NCBI RefSeq assembly: GCF_030817275.1
Contig: NZ_JAUSZD010000002.1
Coordinates: 4,898,001-4,962,000 of the forward strand
Direction: 5' to 3'
Source: Paenibacillus sp. V4I7
GTDB taxonomy: Bacteria; Bacillota; Bacilli; Paenibacillales; NBRC-103111
DNA length: 64,000 nucleotides
This document shows, piece by piece, positions 8,648-18,116 of this stretch. The notes below the pieces were generated by a model. It had not been told where the DNA came from. It ran no database searches and saw nothing but the letters and a program-made list of their open reading frames with translations. The translations under genes were made by a program, and so were the position numbers. Position 1 is the first letter of the stretch. Each line of letters opens with the position of its first letter.

Positions 8648-9931
8648 ATGACGAAAGAAGCGTTTGCAGTCACGCCGCCGATGGGATGGAATAGTTGGGA
8701 TTGCTATGGGGCTGCGGTTAAAGAGGCAGAGATTCGGGGGAATGCCGAATACATGGCCGAACATCTCAAGTCATTCGGTTGGGAATACATAGTTGTCGAT
8801 ATCCAATGGTACGAACCTGGTGCTGTCTCTTCGCTTTACCGTCCTTTTGTTCCACTAGAAATGGATGAATATTCACGGCTTGTTCCCGCAGTCAATCGTT
8901 TCCCTTCCGCTGCAGGCGGCATGGGATTTCGGCCGCTTTCCGATTATGTGCACAGTCTTGGTCTTAAGTTCGGAATCCACATCATGCGAGGTATTCCAAG
9001 GCAAGCTGTTCATAACAACACACCAATCAAAGGATCTAATGCCACTGCACGCGATATCGCTCATACGAACTCGATATGCCCTTGGAATACGGATATGTAC
9101 GGTGTCAATACTATCAAAGAAGGTGCACAAGCGTATTACGATTCCCTTTTTGAGCTTTACGCAGAGTGGGGCGTCGATTTTATCAAGGTTGATGATATTG
9201 GCGCTTCCAAGCTTTATGATACCCACCAGCCGGAAATCCAACTAATCCGCAATGCAATCGACCGCTGTGGAAGACCTATGGTATTGAGCTTATCCCCAGG
9301 TCCAGCTCCTGTAGAGTATGCAGATTTCTTCGAATCTCAAGCAAACATGTGGCGGGTGACGGATGATTTCTGGGATTTATGGCCGCTTCTACTCGATATG
9401 TTTGACCGTTGTGATAAATGGCAAGGACGCCCAGCCCCAGGTAACTGGCCGGATTGCGACATGCTGCCTCTAGGCCATATAGGTATTCGTTCGGTCGATG
9501 GTGGTGCAGCTGACAGGTGGACCAGGTTCACTCGCGATGAGCAGTTAACGATGATGACGCTGTGGAGCATCTTCCGTTCGCCACTCATGTTTGGCGGTGA
9601 ACTTCGAGATAACGATGAGTGGACACATTCACTCCTCACTAATCGCGATGTACTCGCCATGCATCGAAACAGTTCCAAAGCAAGACAAGTTTCCCGAGAG
9701 CAGAATAAGATTGTATGGACAGCGGAGGGAGACCAGGGGGAACACTATGTTGCCCTGTTCAATACGGATGAAACGATAGTCGACATTTCTGTTTCTCTGA
9801 GCCAACTCGGCCTCAAAGGGCAAGTCCACGGCAAAGAGTTATGGACAGGGAAAGAGCTAGGCTCAATTCATGACATCCTATCAGCCACTGTTCCACCTCA
9901 TGGAGTCATTCTTGTACGGTTGGAGAAATAA
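8648..9931 (+). CDS. GH27 alpha-galactosidase-like glycosidase
   Basis: Retaining glycosidase of family 27, probably removing alpha-linked galactose (some relatives act on beta-L-arabinopyranose or alpha-GalNAc, which sequence reading cannot separate). The barrel begins with the family hallmark TPPMGWNSWDCYG. The nucleophile is Asp182 in FIKVDDIG and the acid/base is in WRVTDDFWD near residue 240. A C-terminal beta domain ends VPPHGVILVRLEK. There is no signal peptide, so it acts in the cytoplasm on imported oligosaccharides. CGAGGAGG precedes the ATG. It follows the AraC gene by 123 bp in the same direction. Confidence 0.88.
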   Translation: MTKEAFAVTPPMGWNSWDCYGAAVKEAEIRGNAEYMAEHLKSFGWEYIVVDIQWYEPGAVSSLYRPFVPLEMDEYSRLVPAVNRFPSAAGGMGFRPLSDYVHSLGLKFGIHIMRGIPRQAVHNNTPIKGSNATARDIAHTNSICPWNTDMYGVNTIKEGAQAYYDSLFELYAEWGVDFIKVDDIGASKLYDTHQPEIQLIRNAIDRCGRPMVLSLSPGPAPVEYADFFESQANMWRVTDDFWDLWPLLLDMFDRCDKWQGRPAPGNWPDCDMLPLGHIGIRSVDGGAADRWTRFTRDEQLTMMTLWSIFRSPLMFGGELRDNDEWTHSLLTNRDVLAMHRNSSKARQVSREQNKIVWTAEGDQGEHYVALFNTDETIVDISVSLSQLGLKGQVHGKELWTGKELGSIHDILSATVPPHGVILVRLEK

Positions 9932-9952
9932 TAGGTAAGTTACTCCTAAACG

Positions 9953-9991
9953 AATAGCCTATTTCCTACTAATCTAAGGAAGTAGGCTATT
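9953..9991. terminator. Bidirectional terminator between GH27 and GH53
   Basis: The arms AATAGCCTATTTCC and GGAAGTAGGCTATT form a long stem with one mismatch, between two convergent genes that both end here. Confidence 0.7.
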
Positions 9992-10005
9992 CCCTTGCTT
10001 CGGAT

Positions 10006-11067
10006 TCATAACCCTTTACGCGAAAACTCCCTAAATGCCTTCCAACCTTCCAGTGCATTGCCGTCAAAATCGAACAGTGCCTGATTCTCCCAATTGTTTC
10101 CGCCTTTCGGCTTCCTCACGAAAGTCCGAAGTGAGAACCAGTCCGGTTCCCAGTAAAAGACGCCCAGCCCTTTGCCCCCCGGCACATCCACAACGACCGA
10201 CATCAAGTCCGTCAAATAACGGTGCTGCTCGGCAGGAGTCGCTTGATAGCCGGGATGCAGCTGGCCGACATCCTTCACCATGTTGGCTACGCCGTCGCTA
10301 TTCTCCAGCGTAAACGGATGCGCAATTTCCACAACGACAATGCCCTTAGCGTAACGTTCTGCCAAATCGTGCATATTCAAACGCAAATCGTCAAGCGTCC
10401 CGTGGGACCACGGATAGAACGAAAGACCAATCAGATCGAACTCGACGCTGTGGCGAAGCAGATTGTCGTAAAAATTAACGCAGCCCGTATTGTTGCCGCC
10501 GAAATCGATATGAACCATCGTCGTCGTGGCGCAACCGTCCGATTTTGATCCATCCCGGACTCCGCGGACGCCTGCCTTAACACATTCCGCTAGCTTAGCC
10601 CACTGCTCCTCCGTATCAAATTCACCGGTCACTTTGCCGTCATCCCACAGCATGCCCGGTGCAATCTCGTTGCCGATCTGCACCATGTCAGGCGGCGTCC
10701 CCTGCGCATGAAGCGAAGCGACGATGTCCAGCGTGTACGCGTACAGCGCATCGACTAGCTCCTCGAACGCCAGCTCCTTCCACGCCGCCGGCTTGAACTG
10801 ATGGTCAGGGTCGGCCCAAACATCGGAATAATGGAAATCGAGCAGCAGTTTGAAGCTAGCCTCCTTAACCCGCTTGGCAAACGCCAACGTCTGTGCTTTG
10901 CCGCAATACCCGTTCGGCGGATCGTTCCAAATCCGCAAACGGATATAATTGATGCCGTACTCTTTCATCAGCTGCAGGCCGTCCTTCGGCACTCCTCCGT
11001 CGCGGAAACAGCCTCCGTGCTTTTCGATAAACGGCAAGTTCGAAACGTCAGCGCCCTTAATAAACAT
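10006..11067 (-). CDS. GH53 endo-beta-1,4-galactanase
   Basis: Clan GH-A enzyme cutting beta-1,4-galactan of pectin side chains. The start FIKGADVSNLPFIE is the family hallmark. The acid/base is Glu134 (QIGNEIAPGM) and the nucleophile Glu247 (IVVVEIAHPF); LRIWNDP and LLDFHYSDVWADP are further GH53 motifs. ATG 11067 is chosen because GGAAGGGGT lies before it. There is no signal peptide, unlike the secreted B. subtilis GanB, so it likely works on imported galacto-oligosaccharides. It is the last gene of the importer locus, separated from the binding-protein gene by a strong hairpin that may lower its expression. Confidence 0.93.
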   Translation of the reverse strand: MFIKGADVSNLPFIEKHGGCFRDGGVPKDGLQLMKEYGINYIRLRIWNDPPNGYCGKAQTLAFAKRVKEASFKLLLDFHYSDVWADPDHQFKPAAWKELAFEELVDALYAYTLDIVASLHAQGTPPDMVQIGNEIAPGMLWDDGKVTGEFDTEEQWAKLAECVKAGVRGVRDGSKSDGCATTTMVHIDFGGNNTGCVNFYDNLLRHSVEFDLIGLSFYPWSHGTLDDLRLNMHDLAERYAKGIVVVEIAHPFTLENSDGVANMVKDVGQLHPGYQATPAEQHRYLTDLMSVVVDVPGGKGLGVFYWEPDWFSLRTFVRKPKGGNNWENQALFDFDGNALEGWKAFREFSRKGL

Positions 11068-11118
11068 GATGCTACCCCTTCCATCCTCGGAATGATCCGT
11101 TCCCTCTTGCACTTATTC

Positions 11119-11158
11119 AGGGTAAAGGTCCTCCCCTTGAGGGGAAGACCTTTACCCT
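11119..11158 (-). terminator. Strong hairpin between the binding-protein gene and GH53
   Basis: A stem of 18 bp with one mismatch (AGGGTAAAGGTC.TCCCC / GGGGA.GACCTTTACCCT) and a TTGA loop. There is no T-tract, so it may act as a partial terminator or as an mRNA stabiliser for the upstream gene, as is common behind binding-protein genes. Confidence 0.65.
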
Positions 11159-11161
11159 GCT

Positions 11162-12727
11162 TTATTTGTTGTTCTTTTCCAGGAACGCTTGCATTTGTTT
11201 GCGGAATTCCGCCTCAATCTTGTCTAACCCCGCCTTCTTGGCTTGATCCTTGAACTCGGAGATCGTCTTGTCAACGTCTTCCGCCATGCCGAGACTGAGC
11301 ATCGCCTTATACTTCGTACGAACGGTCGTCAGCGCGGCCATCTCGTTCTTGATATTCGACTCATCGAACACGAACGTTTCTGTAGCCGGATGGACCAATA
11401 CCGGGTTCCATTTCTTCTCGAACTCGGCTTCGACCGGGTAAGCCCCTTCTTTCGTCCTTTTCAGTTCTTTGTTGCCGAAGCCCCAAGCGCCGCCAGCGAT
11501 ATATTGATCGCCTTCCGGTCCGCTCTTCCACCCTTTGTCGCCAACCGGCTCCCAGTGCTTGCCTTGAATCCCGTACTGGAAAAGATCGAAGTAAGATCTA
11601 TCGTTTTTCATCTTGTCGAGCAGCATAAACGCGCGCTCCTTGTTCTTGGACGATGCCGGAACCGCCATGCCGTCATTCGTATACAAGCCTAAACGTTTGA
11701 TGCTGTCCGGTGTCAGGTCGTAAATTTCAGGCTTCCATTCGGGATGTTCCTTTGCCACTTTGGCGGCGGAATTGTTCACCGTTCCGATATTATGGATGTG
11801 CGAAGCCGAGGTACCATTCTCGAACGCGGTGCCCGGCAGCGTCTTATTGGAGAGCGCGTTCCGCGACCAGTATCCTTTATTCGCCCAATCCTTCATCTTC
11901 TTTGCAAAAGCAACATAAGCCGGTGAATCCCACGTATAGATCATGTCTTCCATTTTTGGCGTCTTTGTATAGGTATAGCTGAAGTCTCCGGCCGATGTCG
12001 CCGGAATGATCTTATTCGCTTGATCCTGAATCAGACCGCGAAATCCATCGTTGTCGGTTGCAGCCGCATAAGGGAAAATGCCCTTCTCATTCTTGACCAC
12101 AGCGTCAAAATATTTCTCGAGGTCTGCGATGGATTGAAGCGGTGGAATGCCGTGCTTCTCCCGCAGGTCACCACGGATGACAACCGCCTGCTCTCCGGTA
12201 TAGGCAGCGGTGTTTTTCGTCACGAAATACATTTTGCCGTTCAGCTTCGTCTGCTCGAACGAAACCTTATCCTGCGTTGCCCACGTTAGCGGCATATATT
12301 TCTTGAGGATATCTTCTGTTACTTCAACGAAAGCGCCCTTGGTGGCCTCTTGCACGTAGTACGCCCATAGTGACGTATACATTAGATCGATCGGTTCACC
12401 GGAGGAGAGCAGAAGCGAATATTTTTGCGTCCAATCGCTCCAAGGCAAATATTCGATCGTTAATGTCGCGTTCAAGTCCGTCTTGATCTTCTTGTTGAGC
12501 TCTTGAAGCACGGTATCGAGCCCGGTTCCTTTCGGCTTGTCGCCAAGCAGAACCATCTTTAGATTCGCCGGTTCCAGTTTGGCCGGTTCTTGCTTCACAT
12601 CCGTAGACGCCTTAGGCGATTCGACCGGCTTCGTCCCGCCGTCGCTGCTGCAGCCCGCCAGAAGCGACAGCGCAAAAACCGACGCCAGCATCATGCGGCC
12701 GACCTTGCTAAACAATAATTTCTTCAT
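11162..12727 (-). CDS. Sugar-binding lipoprotein of the galactan importer
   Basis: Substrate-binding lipoprotein of a CUT1 importer. The signal reads MKKLLFSKVGRMML... with lipobox LLAGC and Cys at residue 26. The LplA-type length is about 520 residues. ATG 12727 follows GGGAGG; the in-frame extension upstream lacks a ribosome site. Two permease genes lie upstream in the same direction and GH53 downstream, so beta-1,4-galacto-oligosaccharides are the likely ligand (inference from context). Confidence 0.88.
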   Translation of the reverse strand: MKKLLFSKVGRMMLASVFALSLLAGCSSDGGTKPVESPKASTDVKQEPAKLEPANLKMVLLGDKPKGTGLDTVLQELNKKIKTDLNATLTIEYLPWSDWTQKYSLLLSSGEPIDLMYTSLWAYYVQEATKGAFVEVTEDILKKYMPLTWATQDKVSFEQTKLNGKMYFVTKNTAAYTGEQAVVIRGDLREKHGIPPLQSIADLEKYFDAVVKNEKGIFPYAAATDNDGFRGLIQDQANKIIPATSAGDFSYTYTKTPKMEDMIYTWDSPAYVAFAKKMKDWANKGYWSRNALSNKTLPGTAFENGTSASHIHNIGTVNNSAAKVAKEHPEWKPEIYDLTPDSIKRLGLYTNDGMAVPASSKNKERAFMLLDKMKNDRSYFDLFQYGIQGKHWEPVGDKGWKSGPEGDQYIAGGAWGFGNKELKRTKEGAYPVEAEFEKKWNPVLVHPATETFVFDESNIKNEMAALTTVRTKYKAMLSLGMAEDVDKTISEFKDQAKKAGLDKIEAEFRKQMQAFLEKNNK

Positions 12728-12789
12728 GAATGTTGCAACCTCCCTTGGATTCCGCAAGACTAAAGTTTATGGCAACCAGTTTCCTGGGA

Positions 12790-13671
12790 TTACCCTTTGA
12801 CTGCTCCTATCGTCAACCCTTTGACAAAGTATTTCTGCACGAACGGATACAGGAAGATGATCGGTCCCGTCACGATGACAGTCAACGCCATCTTCATCGA
12901 CTCGACCGGCATCGTATCGATGACGATTCCGGATTTTTCCATCACGGAGCGAAGCGCCTGCACGCTGGATAAGAGACGGTACAAGAAGTATTGAAGTGTG
13001 AACAATTTCTCGTTACTGATAAACAGCATCGTCGTAAACCAATCGTTCCAATAGCCCAGCGCGGTAAATAGCCCGATGGTGGCGACGACCGGCTTCGCGA
13101 CGGGTAGAACGCAAGAGACAAAGATGCGAAAATCGCCGGCCCCATCGATTTTCGCCGATTCCGTTATTTCGTACGGAATTCCGGCCATAAACCCTTTGAC
13201 TATCAAAATATGCCAAACCGAAATCAATCCCGGTATGATCAGCGCCATAATCGAGTTTTTGAACCCCAGATACTGTACGCAAAGGATGTACCAAGGAACA
13301 AGCCCGCCGCTGAACAGCGTCGTGAAAAACAGAAAGAATGAGACGCCGCCCCGCCAACGGAAATCTCTGCGTTGAATAACATAACCCGTCATGGCGCATA
13401 GAAAGACGGAGATGACCGTACCTACGACAGTTACGAAGATCGTTACCATGTATGCGTTAATAATCGCTGTCGGTTCTTTGAGCGCCAGCGCGTAACCCTC
13501 CCACGAAAATTCAACCGGAAAGAACGTATATCCGTTCCGAAGAATGTATTCCTCGCTCGTAAATGACGAACCGAGTACTAGCAAAAACGGAATCAGACAA
13601 ACCAGGGCGAATCCGGTAACCGAAACGTATCCTATCGCATCGAAAATTCTTTTATCCCATGTCTTTCTCAT
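12790..13671 (-). CDS. ABC sugar permease, LplC/YtcP type
   Basis: Inner-membrane subunit of a CUT1 importer (MalG-like). Six membrane segments are visible, and the EAA loop that docks the ATPase reads ESAKIDGAGDFRIFVSCVLP. It ends in the typical FVKGLTIGAVKG. ATG 13671 follows GGGAG; it is about 33 bp after its partner permease and 62 bp before the binding-protein gene, so the three form an operon. No ATPase gene is present. Confidence 0.9.
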   Translation of the reverse strand: MRKTWDKRIFDAIGYVSVTGFALVCLIPFLLVLGSSFTSEEYILRNGYTFFPVEFSWEGYALALKEPTAIINAYMVTIFVTVVGTVISVFLCAMTGYVIQRRDFRWRGGVSFFLFFTTLFSGGLVPWYILCVQYLGFKNSIMALIIPGLISVWHILIVKGFMAGIPYEITESAKIDGAGDFRIFVSCVLPVAKPVVATIGLFTALGYWNDWFTTMLFISNEKLFTLQYFLYRLLSSVQALRSVMEKSGIVIDTMPVESMKMALTVIVTGPIIFLYPFVQKYFVKGLTIGAVKG

Positions 13672-13704
13672 GATCGGTACTCCCTTCTCCCGCACGACTG
13701 CTGA

Positions 13705-14643
13705 TTAGAATAACGCATAGTCTTTCTCCACCCGCTTGACGATATCGTTCATGAAGATGATCATGATGAAGCACATGATCGACTGGTAGAAGCCTGCCGC
13801 TGCGGCCATTCCGATTTCGGACGTTTGCGTCAGGGATCGGAAGACGAACGTATCGATAATGTCGGTCGAATCGCGCAGCAGCCCGTTATCGCCAATGAGC
13901 TGGTAGAACAATCCGAAATCTCCACGAAATATGCCGCCCACAGCCAGCAGAACCAGAATGATGATCGTAGGCAGAATACTCGGCAGGGTCACGTAACGAA
14001 TTCGCTGAAAGATGTTGGCGCCGTCGATTTCGGCCGCCTGATTGATTTCGCCGTCGATTGAAATGATGGAGGCCAAATAAATGACCATCCCGTAACCGAC
14101 CGTTTTCCAAGCATTAAAGAAGACGAGAATAAACGGCCAGTACGACGGATTATTGTAGACGTCCAGAGGCTTCATCCCAAACCACCCGAGCATCGCATTG
14201 AGAGCGCCGTATTCGTAGGTGAACAGGTTATACGCAATGGAACCGACGATGACCCAGGAAATAAAGTATGGAAGAAACATCAACGACTGCGTTACTTTCT
14301 TGAAATATTTGCCGGCAATTTCACTAAGGAAGATGGCTAACGTAATTTGCATGAATGTGCCGACGACCAGAAATAGCAAATTATAAATCAGCGTGTTCTT
14401 CGTAATCAGGAACGCTTGTCCCGACAAGAACAGAAACTTGAAATTGTCGAGCCCGACCCATGGACTTCCTAGAATTCCGTCGGTGTACCGGTACTGCTTG
14501 AACGCCATTACGACCCCGACCATCGGAATATAGGCAAAGACAATGACGTGCAGTAAGGTCGGAAGTAGCATGAACCACATCGTCCTCGTTTTGATTAGAT
14601 CTTTCATGAACCCGTTTTTTTTCACAGCGGCGGTTTGTTTCAT
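13705..14643 (-). CDS. ABC sugar permease, LplB type
   Basis: Inner-membrane subunit of the same CUT1 importer (MalF-like). It has six membrane segments, an EAA loop QAAEIDGANIFQRIRYVTLP, and the LplB-type motif IPMVGVVMAFKQYRYTDGILGSPWVG. ATG 14643 follows GGAGGGAG. First gene of the importer operon, behind the terminator of the two-component genes, which suggests a separate promoter controlled by that system. Confidence 0.9.
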   Translation of the reverse strand: MKQTAAVKKNGFMKDLIKTRTMWFMLLPTLLHVIVFAYIPMVGVVMAFKQYRYTDGILGSPWVGLDNFKFLFLSGQAFLITKNTLIYNLLFLVVGTFMQITLAIFLSEIAGKYFKKVTQSLMFLPYFISWVIVGSIAYNLFTYEYGALNAMLGWFGMKPLDVYNNPSYWPFILVFFNAWKTVGYGMVIYLASIISIDGEINQAAEIDGANIFQRIRYVTLPSILPTIIILVLLAVGGIFRGDFGLFYQLIGDNGLLRDSTDIIDTFVFRSLTQTSEIGMAAAAGFYQSIMCFIMIIFMNDIVKRVEKDYALF

Positions 14644-14748
14644 TGTTCTCCCTCCGTTCAAAAGATCCGCTATAAGCAATATACCAACTGTCTGTTATGC
14701 TGGATATCGTAATGTTTTTCGTTTTGCAGAACAATATTATTGAAAATG

Positions 14749-14781
14749 AAAGCGCTTGATCAAAAATCGATCAAGCGCTTT
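14749..14781 (-). terminator. Terminator after the YesM-type kinase gene
   Basis: A perfect 13-bp stem AAAGCGCTTGATC / GATCAAGCGCTTT lies ten bases after the kinase stop codon, with CATTTTC following on the minus strand. Confidence 0.8.
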
Positions 14782-14790
14782 TGCGTGACT

Positions 14791-16593
14791 TCATCCTGCC
14801 TCGGCATCATTGTGCTTGCGGGCGGGTATTTTCAGGGTAACGCAAGTTCCCTCGCCCCTCTCGCTCTCGTAAGACAGCCGATGCGCTTCCCCGTATAGCA
14901 ATCTAAGTCTCTCATTGATGTTGCGGATTGCGTACTGGCTGCCCTTGTCCCCGTCATGTTTCATGGCGATTTGTTCCAACCGATGGGACGGCATGCCAAG
15001 TCCATTGTCGCGAATGACTAGGACTATATAGCCGTGCTCCAGACTTCCTTCGATCGCAATCGTCCCAGTCTTATCCGGCTTTTCCAGAATACCGTGTATA
15101 ATCGCGTTCTCCACGAGCGGTTGCAGCGTAATTTTGGGAATCATGTAAGGTAGCACACACTCGTCTACCTGAACCTCAAGACGGATGCTGTTCAGGAATC
15201 GAAAGTTCTGGATCTGCACATAGTAGGAGATATGCCTCAGTTCGTTCTCAATCGTTGAAATATCGCTGCCTTTGTTCAGACTCGATTTGTAGAAGTTTGC
15301 CAGCGCGGAAGTGACGGAGGACACTTCCGCGATCCGATTTTTCAAGCTAAGCCAGTTGATCAGGTCCAACGTATTGTATAAAAAATGAGGATTGATTTGC
15401 GATTGAAGGGCCTTCAGTTCCGCGCTTTTGAGCTCCTGTCCGAGCGTGTATTGTTCTTCAAGCAGCGTTGTAATCCGTTTTAGCATAAAGTTATAGTTCT
15501 CAGTCAGCTCTCCGACCTCATCCTTGCCCCGTCTCAGGTTAACAGGATCCAACCGTCCGTCCTGTATTTGTTTCATCCGCAGCACCAGACGGGATAGACG
15601 CCGGGTCACCGAAACGGATAAATACGTGGCAAATGCATACGCGACTGTACTCAGGACGAGAAGTACCATGATGATCTCCGTACGAAGGCCTCCGACTTCC
15701 CTGATGATGGAGCTTTCCGGGATGATCGTAATCATCTGCCAATCCGTACCGGGAATCATTCGGGTTAAATAATAAACGGTACCGGTATCAAGCTTGACCG
15801 TCGAAACTCCGTTTTTGCCGCTATCTGGCACTGCAGATACGGCATAATCGCGTTCTCCCGCCGTCATTCCATTCGAGCTCGCCACCAGGAGGCCATCCTG
15901 GTTGCTTAAATAGGTATAGCTATCCCGAACCGTATTCGCCCTCGCCAGTATGGTGTCGACCATGCCCTTGCTTATATCGATTCGAAATACGCCCAGTATG
16001 ATTTTGTAATTGCTTTCACTGATCATTTTGCGCCCAAGTGATAAAATATCTGTCGTGTTTTTTTCCGAATCGTTGGTATAGGAAGACGGAAAGCCGACTA
16101 CCTTCTCGCTGCTGGTCATCAGCTTTTGATACCAATCCGTATTTCGGGCGTCTTCGAGGCTGAACATGTTCACATTCTCCTGCGAATAAATCGTCCCGTT
16201 CTGTACGTAAAACCGCACTTTCAGAATATCCTCCGGATCGCGATACGAGTCGGCATACCGAGTAAGGTCGTACATATCTTGAATCTGATCGATGATACGG
16301 TAATCGGACAAATTTCGCCCCATAATACGCTTGATGGTGGAATCCATTGCTATTTGATCGGATGTCTTGAGCACACGGTACATCTTGTAGGACAAGTATT
16401 CATGTGTCTGGTTGAAGCTTTGCTCAGCCGAAAAAATGGTCCGATCGTAGATGATCCTCGTGATTTTTTCATAGGAGTAGTAAGTAAGAGCGGTAAGCGG
16501 CAGCAGCAGGAGAAGCAAATAGGACAGCAGCAGCTTCTTCCGCAGCGAGATGTCGTACAGGAACCGGTAGATCATACGGTTGACGGTTTTCAT
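14791..16593 (-). CDS. YesM-type sensor histidine kinase
   Basis: Membrane sensor kinase of the LytS/YesM class. One membrane segment at 18-40 and another at about 306-328 enclose a dCache-like extracellular domain. A HAMP linker follows, then the His_kinase domain with phosphorylated His403 in LQSQINPHFLYNTLDLINWL, and an ATPase domain with N-box LVENAIIHG and G-box IRDNGLGMP. Its start codon overlaps the stop codon of the response-regulator gene by ATGA, so the two are translationally coupled. It most likely senses a galactan-derived sugar and controls the adjacent importer. Confidence 0.92.
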   Translation of the reverse strand: MKTVNRMIYRFLYDISLRKKLLLSYLLLLLLPLTALTYYSYEKITRIIYDRTIFSAEQSFNQTHEYLSYKMYRVLKTSDQIAMDSTIKRIMGRNLSDYRIIDQIQDMYDLTRYADSYRDPEDILKVRFYVQNGTIYSQENVNMFSLEDARNTDWYQKLMTSSEKVVGFPSSYTNDSEKNTTDILSLGRKMISESNYKIILGVFRIDISKGMVDTILARANTVRDSYTYLSNQDGLLVASSNGMTAGERDYAVSAVPDSGKNGVSTVKLDTGTVYYLTRMIPGTDWQMITIIPESSIIREVGGLRTEIIMVLLVLSTVAYAFATYLSVSVTRRLSRLVLRMKQIQDGRLDPVNLRRGKDEVGELTENYNFMLKRITTLLEEQYTLGQELKSAELKALQSQINPHFLYNTLDLINWLSLKNRIAEVSSVTSALANFYKSSLNKGSDISTIENELRHISYYVQIQNFRFLNSIRLEVQVDECVLPYMIPKITLQPLVENAIIHGILEKPDKTGTIAIEGSLEHGYIVLVIRDNGLGMPSHRLEQIAMKHDGDKGSQYAIRNINERLRLLYGEAHRLSYESERGEGTCVTLKIPARKHNDAEAG

Positions 16594-17333
16594 CCCCTGA
16601 TCTTCTCCTGAAATTCTTGCGGCGTGGAACCGGTTATTTTTTTGAAAATTTTAGTGAAGTAATTACTGTCATGGTAACCTGACTTTAGAGCCACATCCTT
16701 GATCTTCATGCGGCTGTCCTTCAACATCTCCATCGCTTTCGCAATCCGGTAACGAACAATGTAACCGCCCACTGTCATTCCCGTTTCTTCTTTAAAAATG
16801 ACGCAAATATGCGAAGGCGAAAGAAACATATGCCTCGATATTTGATCCAGACTTAATTCGACGTCCTTGTAGCGATCGTGAATAAACGCCAATATATCCG
16901 TAACGGCCCTGTTCTGAACATTCACATCATCCGGAAGTACTTTAATCGCCTGACGTCTGTTCTTGCCGCACCTCAACGCAGCTTTCTCGACCTCCGACCG
17001 CAATTCGTCAATGTTGATCGGTTTCTCCACATACCCGGAGGCGGATACACGAATGGCTGCTTTGAAATATTCTTTATCCGTATACCCGCTCATAAAAATG
17101 ATATGGCAATCCGGATAAAGCTCGCGGATCCGATAAGCCAAATCGGTCCCGTTCATGCGGGGCATACGGACATCTGTGAGCAGAATGTCCGGGCGAAGGC
17201 GTTCTGCCGCCTCCAGCGCATGTACGCCATCATCCGCCTGTACAACTCGCTCAATTCCAAGCTGCCGCCAAGGAAGATTATCCAGGATGCCTTCTCTCGT
17301 AAACCATTCATCGTCGACCAATAACAAGTTCAC
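16590..17333 (-). CDS. Compact YesN-type response regulator
   Basis: Response regulator with receiver (VDDEW acidic pair, Asp54 in LLTDVRMPRMNG, switch Lys in VEKPI) joined by a short linker to a C-terminal AraC DNA-binding domain (IKDVALKSGYHDSNYFTKIF). At 247 residues it lacks the long middle region found in the other YesN-like proteins of this window. The start is GTG at 17333 behind GGGGGG. It is coupled to the kinase gene. A cre-like site lies 32 bp upstream. Confidence 0.92.
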   Translation of the reverse strand: MNLLLVDDEWFTREGILDNLPWRQLGIERVVQADDGVHALEAAERLRPDILLTDVRMPRMNGTDLAYRIRELYPDCHIIFMSGYTDKEYFKAAIRVSASGYVEKPINIDELRSEVEKAALRCGKNRRQAIKVLPDDVNVQNRAVTDILAFIHDRYKDVELSLDQISRHMFLSPSHICVIFKEETGMTVGGYIVRYRIAKAMEMLKDSRMKIKDVALKSGYHDSNYFTKIFKKITGSTPQEFQEKIRG

Positions 17334-17364
17334 GCAATTCCCCCCTCTATGATATCCAACATAA

Positions 17365-17378
17365 TGATTGCGCTTTCA
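17365..17378 (-). promoter_or_regulatory. Candidate cre site upstream of the galactan two-component genes
   Basis: TGAAAGCGCAATCA on the minus strand has one mismatch to the cre consensus TGWAANCGNTNWCA. Its position before the regulator gene suggests that glucose repression acts at the top of the cascade. Confidence 0.5.
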
Positions 17379-17571
17379 AACCAATTTTTGTGAAACTACA
17401 TGCCTATATTATACCATACTACGATTATGGCATATTTAACGTATATGGCCAGTTCATTTAGCAAACAAACTATCGTTCCTCGTTCGTTAGTTCAATACCA
17501 ATTAACGGTAAAAGGGGGCACATTTGTGGCAACTACCACGGGAATATAATGCCCTAAGTATAAAAATAACA

Positions 17572-17598
17572 AACCGGCACTCCATCGGAGTCCCGGTT
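17572..17598 (-). terminator. Terminator of the decayed ABC-ATPase gene
   Basis: The arms AACCGG.ACTCC and GGAGT.CCGGTT are followed on the minus strand by TGTTATTTTTA. It still looks functional although the gene it served is dead. Confidence 0.7.
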
Positions 17599-17608
17599 CC
17601 TTTCCCAC

Positions 17609-17970
17609 CTATCCAACCTCACACAATCGCCCATCCCGAAAATGCACAACCCGCATCGCTTGCTGAGCAATCGCCAGATCATGCGTTATCAAACAATCGT
17701 CCTGCCCTGCTCATTCAATCGCTTTAAAATCTCATGCATGACAAGCGGATACCGCTCTTTTTTGCTCATTCCGCGATAAATGAGCGGCAGCTCCACATTT
17801 TCATACGCATTTAACCGTGGCAGCAAATTGAAGCTTTGAAAAACAAATCCGATCTTCCGATTCCTTATTTCAGCCAACTGTGCATCCTTCAGCTGATTAA
17901 TTGCCTTCCCATCCAGTACATACGCCCCATGATCCGCTGCCTTTCGCAACTGCACGATGCCAATCGCCAT
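17609..17970 (-). pseudogene. Remnant of a MacB/LolD-type ABC transporter ATPase
   Basis: The frame reads GAYVLDGKAINQLKDAQLAE then IGFVFQSFNLLPRLNAYENV, the Q-loop region of a MacB/LolD ATPase. The Walker A segment before it is missing. The signature and Walker B segment are missing between ERYPLVMHEI and LKRLNEQGRTIV. One lost T after TIV then shifts the frame; the next frame reads LITHDLAIAQQAMRVVHFRD, the H-loop end of the same family. Two deletions and a frameshift make it non-functional. Confidence 0.85.
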
Positions 17971-18116
17971 TTCCGTGTGTCTTAAGATTCGTTGCTAGAA
18001 GTAAGTACCGGATGGCCGCCATTTAATTCCAGCCAATGCAACGGATCATTCCCCTTACTTAAGGCAAGTAGATTTCCTCACCGGCTATACCTGTATCCGT
18101 AAAAGATTGATGCCAA

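Noticed and set aside
14749..14762. Cre-like TGAAAGCGCTTGAT before the galactan permease
   Set aside because: It has three mismatches to the consensus and is one arm of a perfect terminator stem.
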